Source: Haloferax sulfurifontis ATCC BAA-897
GTDB taxonomy: Archaea > Halobacteriota > Halobacteria > Halobacteriales > Haloferacaceae
Assembly (NCBI RefSeq): GCF_000337835.1
Contig: NZ_AOLM01000017.1
Location: forward strand, 18,144-82,143
DNA length: 64,000 nt
Reading direction: 5' to 3'
Part shown: in pieces, positions 42,437 to 50,864 of the stretch
Layout of the letters: each line of letters opens with the position of its first letter
How positions within the stretch are numbered: position 1 is the first letter of the stretch
Program-made: the position numbers and the translations under genes
The notes under the pieces: generated by a model
The model's input: the letters and a program-made list of their open reading frames with translations, nothing else
Database searches by the model: none
Told to the model about the DNA's origin: nothing

Positions 42437-42646
42437 TCAGTCGTCCGCGCCGACCTGCTCGTGGGTGTGGTGGAAAAACCGGACGTGCGGCCGCCCGTCG
42501 CGTTCGACCGGCTCGAAGCAGACGCGCCGGTAGCGCTCGTTGTCGAGGAGATTGACGAGCAGGCCGCGGTCGTGGAGCGAGACCGAGTCGTAGGGCGTCG
42601 AACAGACCGGACACAGCTCCGGGTCGGTCGCGTCGCTCACCGTCAT
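42437..42646 (-). CDS. Small Cys-containing hypothetical protein
   Basis: This 69-residue protein has one CxxC in ELCPVCSTPYDSVS and a single later Cys in RVCFEPVE, with a His-rich C-terminus FFHHTHEQV. It could bind a metal through the Cys pair and His residues, but no standard zinc-ribbon is complete. It overlaps the macrodomain gene start by four bases (stop of the macrodomain at 42643), so both are read from one transcript. The family is unknown to me. Confidence 0.6.
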   Translation of the reverse strand: MTVSDATDPELCPVCSTPYDSVSLHDRGLLVNLLDNERYRRVCFEPVERDGRPHVRFFHHTHEQVGADD

Positions 42647-43161
42647 TTTCCGGTCCCCGACCCGACCGCGTCGGCGACCCGCGAAACCGTCTCGAACTCG
42701 TCGTCCGCGTAGGCGATGAACCGAACGTCGCGGAGCGAACTCGGCTCGAACGCCGCGAGTTCCTCGCAGATGAGTCGCGCGCCGTCGGCGAGGTCGAACC
42801 CGGCGACGCCACAGCCGAGCGCCGGAATCACGAGCGACTCACAGCCGCGGTCGTCCGCGGCCCGCAGGGCGTTTCGCGTGGCGTCGCGGATGCTCTCGGC
42901 GGTCGCCCGCCCGTCGCCGTAGTGGGGCATCGCCGCGGCGTGAATCACGACCTCGGCGTCGAGGTCGAAGGCGTCGGTGACGGCGGCCGCGCCGAGGGCT
43001 ATCGGCCCCTTCGCCATCGCCGCGTCGTTCAGTTCGGGACCGCCGCCGCGACGGAGCGCGCCCGCGACGCCGGAGCCCATCCGGAGGCTCGTCCCCGCGG
43101 CGTTCACCAGCGCGTCGGCCGACTGGGCGGCGATGTCGCCCTGTACGACGGTGTACTCCAC
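42643..43161 (-). CDS. Macrodomain protein (ADP-ribose or O-acetyl-ADP-ribose binding)
   Basis: The 172-residue macrodomain starts at a GTG (MEYTVVQGDIAAQSADALVN). The ADP-ribose loops are VNAAGTSLRMGSGVAGALRR and VIPALGCGVAGFDL. Proteins of this type hydrolyse O-acetyl-ADP-ribose or remove mono-ADP-ribose from proteins or nucleic acids. One base separates it from the upstream aldo/keto reductase stop, so the three small genes form an operon. Length is typical. Confidence 0.9.
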   Translation of the reverse strand: MEYTVVQGDIAAQSADALVNAAGTSLRMGSGVAGALRRGGGPELNDAAMAKGPIALGAAAVTDAFDLDAEVVIHAAAMPHYGDGRATAESIRDATRNALRAADDRGCESLVIPALGCGVAGFDLADGARLICEELAAFEPSSLRDVRFIAYADDEFETVSRVADAVGSGTGK

Positions 43162-43162
43162 G

Positions 43163-44008
43163 TCAGGCCAGTCGGTCCATGTCCTCGTCGTCGAGGTCGA
43201 TGTGCGAGGCCGCCACGTTGTCGCGGAGGTGCGAGACGCTGGACGTGCCGGGGATGGGAAGCATCACGTCGGAGCGGTACAGGAGCCACGCGAGGGCGAT
43301 CTGCTGGGGCGTCGCGTCGTGTTTCGCCGCGACCGCGGAGACGGCGTCGGCCCGGTCGCCGAGGTCGCCCGCGCCCAGCGGGTACCACGGGATGAAGCCG
43401 ATGCCGTACTCCTCGCAGGCGTCGAGGCTCGCCTCGAACTCGCGGTCGCCGATGTTGAAGCGGTTCTGGACCGTGGCGATGTCGACGATGTCGCGCGCCT
43501 CGTCGAGCTGTTCGACCGAGACGTTCGAGAGGCCGACGTGCCGAATCAGTCCCTCGTCTTTCATCTCGGCGAGCGCGTGGACCGAGTCCTCGAAGGAGAC
43601 GTGCGGGTCGGGGCGGTGAAGCTGATAGAGGTCGATGGTGTCCACGCGGAGGCGGTCGAGGCTTCCGAGGACGGCGTTCCGGAGGTAGTCGGGGTCGCCG
43701 TTGGGCTTCCAGTCGCCGTCGGTGTTGCGGAGCAGACCGCCCTTCGTGGCGACCACGAGGTCGTCCGGGTAGGGCGCGAGCGCCTCGCCGATGAGGCGCT
43801 CGGAGACGGCGGGGCCGTAGGAGTCCGCCGTGTCGATGAGGTCGACGCCGTGGACGAGCGACTCGTGGAGGACCTTCTTCGCGTTCTCCACGTCGTCCGG
43901 CTCGCCGATGATGTCGTCGCCGGTGATGCGCATCGCGCCGAAGCCGAGTCGGTGAACCGTGAGGTCGCCGCCGATGTCGAACGTGCCGCTGGCGTTTTCG
44001 AGTCCCAT
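43163..44008 (-). CDS. Aldo/keto reductase
   Basis: The 281-residue NADPH-dependent reductase starts MGLENASGTFDIGGDLTVH. Catalytic residues appear in order: Asp and Tyr in DTADSYGPAVSE, Lys in VVATKGGLLRN, and His in YQLHRPDPHVSF. The C-terminal cofactor region includes IPGTSSVSHLRDNVAAS. The in-frame extension upstream to 44275 is not conserved. It is first in the macrodomain operon. The substrate (an aldehyde or ketone) is unknown. It is divergent from the DUF2071 gene. Confidence 0.9.
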   Translation of the reverse strand: MGLENASGTFDIGGDLTVHRLGFGAMRITGDDIIGEPDDVENAKKVLHESLVHGVDLIDTADSYGPAVSERLIGEALAPYPDDLVVATKGGLLRNTDGDWKPNGDPDYLRNAVLGSLDRLRVDTIDLYQLHRPDPHVSFEDSVHALAEMKDEGLIRHVGLSNVSVEQLDEARDIVDIATVQNRFNIGDREFEASLDACEEYGIGFIPWYPLGAGDLGDRADAVSAVAAKHDATPQQIALAWLLYRSDVMLPIPGTSSVSHLRDNVAASHIDLDDEDMDRLA

Positions 44009-44120
44009 AGATGACAGTTCGTCGCCAGACACCTGTGCGTTTCGCTGGGGGAAATCGACCGCAGAGGGCGGTGCCCGCGACCGCCGAAACCCACACCCGT
44101 CGGCGGTCCTAACGGTCGCT

Positions 44121-44807
44121 ATGGACCTCCTGTCGATGCGCTGGCGGCACACGCTGTTCGCCCACTGGCCGGTCGCTCCCGAACTCGTGGAGCCGCGACT
44201 TCCCGACCGGCTCACGGTGGCGACCCGCGACGGGCGGGCGTGGCTCGGCGTCGTCTCGTTCGACATGACGGACATCCGCCCGCGCGGGTCGCCAATCGGG
44301 TTGGGGTTCCCCGAGGTGAACCTCCGGACCTACGTCGAACCCGCCGACGGCGGCCCCCGCGGCGTCTACTTTTTCACCCTCGACGCCGCCGACCGCCTCG
44401 GCGTGACGATGGCCCGACTGGGCTACCGGCTCCCGTACCACTACGCGACCATCTCGGTCGAGGAGCGAGACGGCGCGGTCGACTACGAGAGCTACCGGCC
44501 CGCGACGGCCGAGACGCCGGAAGCGCGGTTCGAGGCGACCTACCGGCCGACCGGCGAGGTCCGAACCCTCGACCCCGGGTCGCTCGACGCGTTCCTCGTC
44601 GAGAACTACCGCTTTTACACGGACGACTGGCCCGTCGTCATCGGCGACATCGACCACGACCCGTGGCCGATACAGGACGTGGAGGCCGAGATTCGCGCGA
44701 ACACGATGTTCGAGGCCTGCGGCTTCGACCACCCCGGCGGCGACCCGGTACTCCACTACGCGGCCGCCCTCGACGTGACGGCGAAGCCGCCCGCGGTGCT
44801 TCGCTGA
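44121..44807 (+). CDS. DUF2071 family protein
   Basis: The 228-residue protein belongs to DUF2071 (YqjF-like), soluble proteins of unknown function with an acetoacetate-decarboxylase-like fold. Diagnostic segments are WRHTLFAHWPVAPELVEPRL, FPEVNLRTYVEP and DAFLVENYRFYTDDW. The ATG at 44121 gives the standard family start; the ORF extends upstream without conservation. Its last codons and stop lie in a 28-base tandem duplication. No function can be assigned. Confidence 0.85.
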   Translation: MDLLSMRWRHTLFAHWPVAPELVEPRLPDRLTVATRDGRAWLGVVSFDMTDIRPRGSPIGLGFPEVNLRTYVEPADGGPRGVYFFTLDAADRLGVTMARLGYRLPYHYATISVEERDGAVDYESYRPATAETPEARFEATYRPTGEVRTLDPGSLDAFLVENYRFYTDDWPVVIGDIDHDPWPIQDVEAEIRANTMFEACGFDHPGGDPVLHYAAALDVTAKPPAVLR

Positions 44808-44850
44808 CATCGTTCGCTTCGGGGTGCTCCGCTGACATCGTTCGCCCCGG
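44795..44850 (+). repeat. 28-base tandem duplication spanning a stop codon
   Basis: Positions 44795-44822 and 44823-44850 are 28-base direct repeats differing at three bases. The first copy contains the last codons and TGA of the DUF2071 gene, and the second is a downstream echo, including CGCTGACATCGTTCGC. The exact tandem layout points to replication slippage or unequal exchange. Confidence 0.75.
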
Positions 44851-44949
44851 GCGAGATGGCTCACGCGAACGCGACGCGTTCGGCTGGGTCGCCTCCCTCG
44901 GCCGCCCGAAGGTGAAACCTTCAAGCATCGCTGAACTAACCCGACGGAC

Positions 44950-45396
44950 ATGGCACTCATCGACACCGTGATGGCAACGCTCCACCTCGTCGTCGGCGGT
45001 CTCTGGACGGGGAGCGTCCTCTTTTTCGCGCTCGCCGTGTTGCCGACCGCCCGCGCCGGGAACATCCGCGCCGCCGCGTTCGAATCGGTCGTCTCCCGGC
45101 TGACGATGTGGTCCCGCGGGGCCTCGCTCGTGATGTTCGCGACCGGCGGCCACCTCGCCGGCACGCGCTACACCGTCGACAGCCTGTTCGGCTCCGGCCG
45201 CGGCCACCTCGTCCTCGGGATGCTCGCGCTCTGGTTCGTCCTGACCGGCCTCGTGGAAGTCGGCCGCGCCCGCGCGAAAGACGGCCTCGCCGAGAAGAAG
45301 GTCCGCACGCCCGCCGAGAAGGCCGCGCCGTTCTACCTCGGTGCCGCGCTCGTCGCCGTCTTGCTCCTCGTCGACGCCGGCCTGCTCCTCAACTGA
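44950..45396 (+). CDS. CopD-like four-helix membrane protein
   Basis: The 148-residue protein has four predicted helices with a His in LHLVVGGLWTGSVLFFALAV and another in TGGHLAGTRYT. The layout resembles haloarchaeal CopD/DUF-type membrane proteins, possibly copper or heme associated, but no Cys-based site is present. It begins with ATG after an AT-richer 142-base spacer and is followed by the 41-residue gene. Function unknown. Confidence 0.72.
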   Translation: MALIDTVMATLHLVVGGLWTGSVLFFALAVLPTARAGNIRAAAFESVVSRLTMWSRGASLVMFATGGHLAGTRYTVDSLFGSGRGHLVLGMLALWFVLTGLVEVGRARAKDGLAEKKVRTPAEKAAPFYLGAALVAVLLLVDAGLLLN

Positions 45397-45425
45397 CGCC
45401 GGCGCAGACTCCCGAGGACTCCGTA

Positions 45426-45476
45426 GAATATCTATATCTACGTTCGAAAATATATATTCTGTACGATATGTTTATC
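45426..45476 (+). promoter_or_regulatory. AT-rich promoter with inverted repeat upstream of the 41-residue gene
   Basis: A TTTATC TATA box at 45471-45476 is centred about 29 bases before the ATG at 45503. Just upstream, AGAATAT and ATATATTCT form an inverted repeat (45426-45431 and 45454-45459, ends GAATAT/ATATTC). A strong, regulated leaderless promoter is suggested. It stands out from the surrounding GC-rich DNA. Confidence 0.55.
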
Positions 45477-45502
45477 AGCTCGGTCCGGGTGAGTCCACGT
45501 GT

Positions 45503-45628
45503 ATGCACGGGGACGAGACGCGCGCCACCGAGTCGCCGCTTCGAATCGAGTTGTGTCCCGACACCGGGCGGATACGCGTCCACCGGGAGACCGCGCTGGG
45601 GACGTTCACGCGGACCATCGACCGATGA
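45503..45628 (+). CDS. 41-residue small protein, first gene of phosphoesterase operon
   Basis: The short frame (MHGDETRATESPLRIELCPD...) encodes 41 residues and ends TFTRTIDR. It starts at the ATG about 29 bases after a TATA box and its TGA overlaps the phosphoesterase ATG by four bases (ATGA), so translation coupling supports it as real. Comparable tiny haloarchaeal proteins exist (DUF7331-like, from memory). No motif other than a single Cys is present. Function unknown. Confidence 0.6.
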   Translation: MHGDETRATESPLRIELCPDTGRIRVHRETALGTFTRTIDR

Positions 45629-46662
45629 GTCCGGACGCCCCGCCGGCCCTCGGAACGTCGCCGGTCGGGAACTCGGCCGAGCGCGGTCCCGGTCCGGTGC
45701 TCGCGCGCCTCGGCCGGCCGGTCTCGGAGACGCCGACCCGGCTCGCGGTCGTCGCCGACCCGCACGTCACGCCGACGGGCTCCGGCACGTGGAAAGCCTA
45801 CCACCGGAGCGAGACGCGGCTTCGGACCGCCGTCTCGACCATCGCCGACCTCGACGTCGACGCGACGGTCCTCCTCGGCGACCTGACCCGCGACGGCCGC
45901 CCCGAGGAGTACGACGTGGTCGACGAACTCCTCCGCGACCTGCCGGGACCGCGGGTCGCGGTTCCCGGCAACCACGACGTGCCGAAGCGCTGGGACGACT
46001 ACGACGCCCCGACGCCGGCCGAGTTCGCGGCGCGCTACGCCGGCGGCTCCCTCCCGTTCGTCCGCCGGGTCGGCGGCGTCGATATCGTCGGGCTCGACTC
46101 CGCCAGCGGCGGGCCGGACCTCGCCCTCACCGACACCCACGAGGGGGCCGTTCCCGACTCCCAACTCCGCTGGCTCGACGCCGTCCTCGCTGACGCGACG
46201 ACCCCGGTCGTCGTCCTCCACCACAACGTCTTCCACCCCCGCCGCCACACCGGGCAGTTCCCCGACGCCGACTTCTACCAGCTCCGCAACGCCGACGAGC
46301 TGGCCGCGGTGCTCGCGCGTCACGACGTGCCGCTCGTTCTCTCCGGGCACATCCACTGGCCCGCGACGGCGGTGCGAGCCGGCGTCCGCGAACTCATCGC
46401 CCCGGCGACCTGCTCGTTTCCGCAGTCGTTCGTCATAGTCGACATCGACCGCCGCGGGACGACGGTCCGACTCGTCCCGCTCGCGGGACCGAAGGGCATG
46501 GCCGAGGCGTACACCCTCGCCGCCAGCGGGGCCGCCCACGGACAGGGCATCGCCGCGCACGCCGACCGCGGACAGCTGTCGGCGCTCCCGCTGGTCGACG
46601 AGCGGACGCCGCCGAGGCGGGTCGTCGGCTCGGACGTTCCGGGGGCGGTTCGATGGCGGTGA
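45625..46662 (+). CDS. Calcineurin-like metallophosphoesterase
   Basis: This 345-residue protein carries the phosphoesterase motifs in order: VVADPHVTP (DxH), LLGDLTRDG (GDL), VPGNHDVPK (GNHD), VVLHHNVF, and LSGHIHWP (GHxH), binding two metal ions. A PTS-rich N-terminal 40 residues precede the core. It may act on nucleotides or phosphodiesters; specificity is unknown. The ATG at 45625 overlaps the stop of the small gene. The DUF7260-like gene start overlaps its stop by ten bases. Confidence 0.9.
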   Translation: MSPDAPPALGTSPVGNSAERGPGPVLARLGRPVSETPTRLAVVADPHVTPTGSGTWKAYHRSETRLRTAVSTIADLDVDATVLLGDLTRDGRPEEYDVVDELLRDLPGPRVAVPGNHDVPKRWDDYDAPTPAEFAARYAGGSLPFVRRVGGVDIVGLDSASGGPDLALTDTHEGAVPDSQLRWLDAVLADATTPVVVLHHNVFHPRRHTGQFPDADFYQLRNADELAAVLARHDVPLVLSGHIHWPATAVRAGVRELIAPATCSFPQSFVIVDIDRRGTTVRLVPLAGPKGMAEAYTLAASGAAHGQGIAAHADRGQLSALPLVDERTPPRRVVGSDVPGAVRWR

Positions 46663-47429
46663 GCCTCGACCGCCTCGCCGACGCCCGCGAGGCACTCCGC
46701 GCCGAGCGTCGCCGCTGTGTTGACGAACGCGAGGCGTTCCGGGCGTTCCGCCGCGAGGTCGCCGCGTCGCAGGCGACGGCGTCGGCTCCGACCCGGACGC
46801 CCGCCACCGCGACGCTCGTCCGCCAGCGGGGCCAGCGGGGCGGAACCGACGCCGCGCTCTCCGGACTGCGCCGGAGCTACGAGCGGACCGTGATGTCCGT
46901 CCCGCACTACGACGAGGAGTACGGCGACGACTTCGGGGAGAGCCTCGCCGCCGAGTTCGGCCCGGACGTGGCGACCGCGTTCCGGTCGGCGAGCGTCCTC
47001 TCGCCGGCGCTCCGGCGCACGGTCGCGGCGGCGGCCGCGTCGTCGCTGGACGAGCGCGGGAAGTTCATCGAAGTCGTCGACGAGGAGGCCGAGTCCGTGG
47101 CGTCGATGCGCGACGATATCGAAGCGCTCCTCGGGCGGCTCCGCGACCTCGACCGGACGCCGCTGTCCGAACGCGGCTTCGACGCGCTGTTGGGGCTCTA
47201 CGAGGAGCTTTCGGCGCTCCGCGAGCGACTCGAAGCACTCGTCGCGGCGCGACAGGAGACGATTTCACACCACCGGCGGGCGCTCTCGGCGCTGGTGCCG
47301 GACGTGACCGAGTTCTTCTACGCCGAGCTGTCGGTCCGGTACCCGGTGCTCGCGACGCTCGCGGAGGGCGGGGCGACGCTCGACACCGCGACCCGCCGGG
47401 TCGAACGCCGGCTCGCCGCGACACCGTAA
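46653..47429 (+). CDS. Coiled-coil protein, haloarchaeal family of unknown function
   Basis: This 258-residue soluble, largely helical protein (MAVSLDRLADAREALRAER) has two heptad-like regions at about residues 5-45 and 150-215 around a central conserved block YDEEYGDDFGESLAAEFGPD. It resembles a haloarchaeal family I recall as DUF7260. No enzyme motif is seen. It overlaps the phosphoesterase gene and probably shares its transcript. A coiled-coil adaptor role is speculative. Confidence 0.72.
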   Translation: MAVSLDRLADAREALRAERRRCVDEREAFRAFRREVAASQATASAPTRTPATATLVRQRGQRGGTDAALSGLRRSYERTVMSVPHYDEEYGDDFGESLAAEFGPDVATAFRSASVLSPALRRTVAAAAASSLDERGKFIEVVDEEAESVASMRDDIEALLGRLRDLDRTPLSERGFDALLGLYEELSALRERLEALVAARQETISHHRRALSALVPDVTEFFYAELSVRYPVLATLAEGGATLDTATRRVERRLAATP

Positions 47430-47511
47430 GCCGATTCGCCCCGGCCACAGTTATTTACCCGTTCGAGGAGACGCCGGAGTATACGATGTTCACGCGCTCG
47501 GAGGGATTCCC

Positions 47512-47976
47512 GTGAATCGCCTCCACCCCCGTATCCGTCTTCTCTGGGTCGCCCGAGCGGTCGTGTTCGCGCTCGCCGCCGGCGGCGTGGCGACCGCGGC
47601 GACGCTGTTCGCGCCCGTCTCGATACCCACGTACGTCCCCGTCGCGGTCGGCGTCGTCTTCCTCGTCGTCGGCGTCGGCTTCGCGCTCCTCCGGTATCGG
47701 GCGTGGGGCTACGAGGTCCGCGACGACTCGCTGTACCTCCAGCGCGGCGTCCTCACCAAGGTCAACACCGTGGTCCCGTTCGTCCGGGTCCAGCACGTCG
47801 ACTCGACCCGCGGCCCGCTCGAACGACTCGTCGGCCTCGCTTCGACCGTCGTCTACACCGCCGGCTCCCGCGGCGCCGACGTGTCGGTTCCGGGGCTGAC
47901 CCCCGAGGGCGCAGAGGACCTCCAAGACCGGCTGAAGCGCCTCGCAATCGCGTCCGAGGGCGACGACGCGGTATGA
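47512..47976 (+). CDS. bPH2 (DUF304) membrane protein, YdbS-like
   Basis: The 154-residue protein starts at GTG (MNRLHPRIRLLWVARAVVF), has two membrane helices (about 10-30 and 40-60), and one bacterial pleckstrin-homology bPH2 domain after RAWGYEVRDDSLYLQRGVL. Its stop overlaps the ATG of the next gene. YdbS/YdbT pairs occur widely; they bind membranes and are tied to envelope stress or export, function undefined. The pairing here is conserved and supports both gene calls. Confidence 0.85.
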   Translation: MNRLHPRIRLLWVARAVVFALAAGGVATAATLFAPVSIPTYVPVAVGVVFLVVGVGFALLRYRAWGYEVRDDSLYLQRGVLTKVNTVVPFVRVQHVDSTRGPLERLVGLASTVVYTAGSRGADVSVPGLTPEGAEDLQDRLKRLAIASEGDDAV

Positions 47977-49790
47977 CCCGGCTGTCGCCGCTCTCGGTCC
48001 CCTACCGGGCGGTCCAGCGGAGCGCCAGCATCGCCTTCGCGCTCGCCTTCTTCGCCTTTACCGGCGGGACCGCCTTCGGCGGCGTCCTCGGCGGCCTCGG
48101 CGCCGTCGCGCTCGTCGGCGTCGCCGTGCTCGGCATCGCCGGCTACGAACTCGCCTACTTCCGCCGGTTCGAGTACGAACTCACGCCGGACACGCTGGAC
48201 ATCCGCTCGGGCGTGTTCTCCCGGCGCAACCGCGAGATTCCCTACCGGCGCATCCAGAACGTCGACATCTCCCGCAACGTCGCCCAGCGGCTGGTCGGCA
48301 TCGCCGCCGTGAACCTCGAAACCGCGGGCGGCGGCGAGACCGAGGGCAGTCTCCGCTTCGTCAGCTACGAGGAGGCCCGCCGCATCCAGTCGGAGGTCGC
48401 CCGCCTGAAACGCGGCGGCACAGACGGCGACGCGCCCGAACCCGAACAGGAACTGCTGTTCGAACTGACGCCCCGCGAGCTGGCCATCGTCGGCGCGCTG
48501 TCGTTCGACCTCCGGCTCCCCGGGCTCGTCTTCGTGTTCGGCTCCACCGTCTTCCCCATCGTCGCGTCGTACGTGGACGTGCCGCTCCCCACCGGGAGCG
48601 CCGCGGCCGCGGGGGTCGGCATCGTCGCGCTGGTGCTCCTCGTCGCGCTCGTGTCGTGGGCCGCCGGCTTCGCCTCCGCGGTGGTGAACTACTACGGCTT
48701 CCGGCTGACCCGCGTCGGCGACGAACTCCAGTACGAGCGCGGCCTCCTCCAGCGCTACAACGGGTCGATTCCGCTCGACAAGCTCCAGACGCTCACCGTC
48801 GAGGACAACCCCCTGAAGCGCCGGTTCGGCTACGCGACGCTCCTCGTGGAGACGGCGGGCTACGCGCCCGGCTCCGACGGGACAAACGGGTCGGGCCGCG
48901 CCAGTCGCGGCTCCGAGGCGGCCATCCCGCTCGCGACCCGCGACCGCGTGCTCGGCCTCGTCGCCGACCTCGAAGGCGTCGAACTGCCGACGTTCGAGGG
49001 GCCGCCGACGCGCATCCGCCGGCGCTACGCCGTCCGCTACTCGCTGGTCCTCGGCGCGGCGACGCTCGCGCTCTACGGCGCGAATCGGTTCCTCCCGCAG
49101 GAGGTTCCGTGGTTCGTCCCGCTGGCGCTCGTCCCGGTGGCCGTCGTCGCCGGCGCGCTCCAGTGGCGGCACCGCGGCTACGCGCTCGCCGACGACCACT
49201 TCGTCACCCGAAACGGCTTCTGGAAGCGCGAGACGCGCGTCGTCCCCTACTACCGGGTGCAGACGGTCATCGAGCGCCGGACGATTTTCCAGCGCCGCTG
49301 GCGCGTCTCGACGGTCACGGCCGACACCGCGGGGAGCATCTCCCTCGTCGGCGGCGACGCGACCGCCGTCGACATCGAAGTCGCCGACGCGGCGGAGCTT
49401 CGGGAGACGCTGAACGACCGCCTCCGCGAGGCGCTCTCGGCGCGCCACGAGGCGCGACGGCAGTCCCGACAGGCCGCGCTCGGCATCCGCGCCGCGGAAC
49501 CGGACCGCGACGCCGACGCGTCGGACTCGGGAGCGGTCACCGACGACGAGGCCGGCGTGAGCGAAACGCCCGAGTTCGTCGAGGAGGCCGAGCCGACGAC
49601 CGCGGAAAACGAAGACGAAGGCGAGAGAGAAGGCGAAAGCGAAGACGAAGGCGAGAGTGAGAGCGAACCCGAAAGCGAAGACGAAGACGAAGGCGAGGAG
49701 ACGGAGGTCGAACGGAAGGCCGACGACCCCTTCATCTGGGGCGCGTCGGCCGAGTCCGGAGACGACGAATCGGATGATGACGGCCGCTAG
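47973..49790 (+). CDS. Triple bPH2 (DUF304) membrane protein with acidic tail, YdbT-like
   Basis: The 605-residue protein has several membrane helices and three bPH2 repeats, each marked by a FRRFEYELTPDTLDIRSGVF-like or YRVQTVI-type segment (for example YYRVQTVIERRTIFQRR). From about residue 515 the tail is very acidic: Glu, Asp, Ser and Gly repeats with segments such as EDEGEREGESEDE, then ends WGASAESGDDESDDD. The tail is disordered-looking and may face the cytoplasm. The ATG overlaps ydbS-like by four bases. Role unknown. Confidence 0.85.
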   Translation: MTRLSPLSVPYRAVQRSASIAFALAFFAFTGGTAFGGVLGGLGAVALVGVAVLGIAGYELAYFRRFEYELTPDTLDIRSGVFSRRNREIPYRRIQNVDISRNVAQRLVGIAAVNLETAGGGETEGSLRFVSYEEARRIQSEVARLKRGGTDGDAPEPEQELLFELTPRELAIVGALSFDLRLPGLVFVFGSTVFPIVASYVDVPLPTGSAAAAGVGIVALVLLVALVSWAAGFASAVVNYYGFRLTRVGDELQYERGLLQRYNGSIPLDKLQTLTVEDNPLKRRFGYATLLVETAGYAPGSDGTNGSGRASRGSEAAIPLATRDRVLGLVADLEGVELPTFEGPPTRIRRRYAVRYSLVLGAATLALYGANRFLPQEVPWFVPLALVPVAVVAGALQWRHRGYALADDHFVTRNGFWKRETRVVPYYRVQTVIERRTIFQRRWRVSTVTADTAGSISLVGGDATAVDIEVADAAELRETLNDRLREALSARHEARRQSRQAALGIRAAEPDRDADASDSGAVTDDEAGVSETPEFVEEAEPTTAENEDEGEREGESEDEGESESEPESEDEDEGEETEVERKADDPFIWGASAESGDDESDDDGR

Positions 49791-49833
49791 CCGGAGCCGA
49801 CCGACGGCGGTGAACGCCGCGACGAGCGGGGAG

Positions 49834-49840
49834 CTATATT
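49834..49840 (+). promoter_or_regulatory. TATA box of the carbonic anhydrase gene
   Basis: CTATATT is centred about 28 bases before the ATG at 49865, so a leaderless transcript from that ATG is likely. The GTG at 49850 lies too close to the box to be the start. Confidence 0.6.
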
Positions 49841-49864
49841 GACGCGCGGGTGCAACGTAATCCA

Positions 49865-50560
49865 ATGACGCGAACAGTGCTGGAGTCGCTGTTGGCCGGG
49901 AACGCGCGACACGTCGAGAGCCTCGCCGCCGACCACTTCGAGGGCGTCCGCGAGGCGCAGTCGCCGGCGGTCGTCTCGGTGAGCTGTTCGGACTCTCGGG
50001 TCCCCGCCGACGCGGTCTGGAGCGCCGACAGGGCCGGCGAGCTGTTCACGTCGGTCAACGTCGGCAATCAGGTGTGGACCGAAGTCGACGGGCGGCTCGT
50101 CGTCAACGACGCCGTCGGCTACGCGGTGTCGGCGCTCAAGTCGACAGATATCGTCGTCCTCGGGCACACGGGCTGTGGCGCGGTGACGGCGGCCTACGAG
50201 ACGGTCACCGACGGGAGCGTCGGGGACCTGCCCCCGGCGGTCGAAGCCGCCGTCTCGCGGCTCGTCCCGCTCGCCGAGGAGGCCCGCGAACTCGGCGTGT
50301 TCGACGCGGACACGCCGGGCGGCGAGGCGGTCAACCGACTCGTCGAGTACGCGGTCGTCCGGCAGGTGGAGTACCTCACCGAGAGCGACGAGATTCCCGA
50401 GGCGACCGACTGCTGGGGCTTCGTCTACGACTTCCAGCGCGTCTACGGCGACGCCGACGGCGCGGCCTACCTCGTCGCGGCCAACGGCGAGTCGGACCCC
50501 GACGCGCTCGCCGACGTGGTTCCCGATGGGTTCGAAGAACGCGTGCGGTCGATTCGGTAA
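49865..50560 (+). CDS. Beta-carbonic anhydrase
   Basis: The 231-residue enzyme hydrates CO2 to bicarbonate with a Cys2His zinc site: Cys41 with Asp43 and Arg45 in SCSDSRVPADA, then His101 and Cys104 in LGHTGCGAVTAA. Sequence length and motif spacing match beta-class carbonic anhydrases. It probably acts in the cytoplasm; no signal peptide. Bicarbonate would feed PurK, RubisCO and other carboxylations, but this link is inference. It borders an AT-rich islet on its 3' side. Confidence 0.93.
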   Translation: MTRTVLESLLAGNARHVESLAADHFEGVREAQSPAVVSVSCSDSRVPADAVWSADRAGELFTSVNVGNQVWTEVDGRLVVNDAVGYAVSALKSTDIVVLGHTGCGAVTAAYETVTDGSVGDLPPAVEAAVSRLVPLAEEARELGVFDADTPGGEAVNRLVEYAVVRQVEYLTESDEIPEATDCWGFVYDFQRVYGDADGAAYLVAANGESDPDALADVVPDGFEERVRSIR

Positions 50561-50864
50561 GAAGCGATTGGCGGGTGGTTCGAGGGGATTTGATCCGTTG
50601 GAACCCGTGATTTCTGAGCTGAATTGCGTGCAGAAGTATCAGTAACCCCGCCACGACAAGTATCACACACCTACTCAGCGGTTGTTTCAGAGAGGAAGGT
50701 ATTGAACAGGGATAATAACAACAAATCAATATTAATCAAGACCAATTCTTAGAGTTAATACATGGGAACCAATGGATATTATAAACATTACAGATCTGAA
50801 ACACATATTGGATTTCCAACTGTTTAGAAATGAATATGGTTTTTGATTGTCAGAATCTAGTTGG
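50561..50864 (+). other. AT-rich spacer before the small secreted-protein gene
   Basis: The 304-base stretch changes abruptly from GC-rich to AT-rich after about 50675. It holds no conserved gene; a 21-codon frame beginning MGTNGYYKHYRS at 50762 is possible but unsupported. No tRNA, IS end or clear inverted repeat was recognised. It may carry the promoter of the small gene at 50865. Confidence 0.5.

Noticed and set aside
50762..50827. 21-codon frame MGTNGYYKHYRS in the AT-rich spacer
   Set aside because: Too short, without promoter spacing or coupling; AT-rich DNA often gives such frames.
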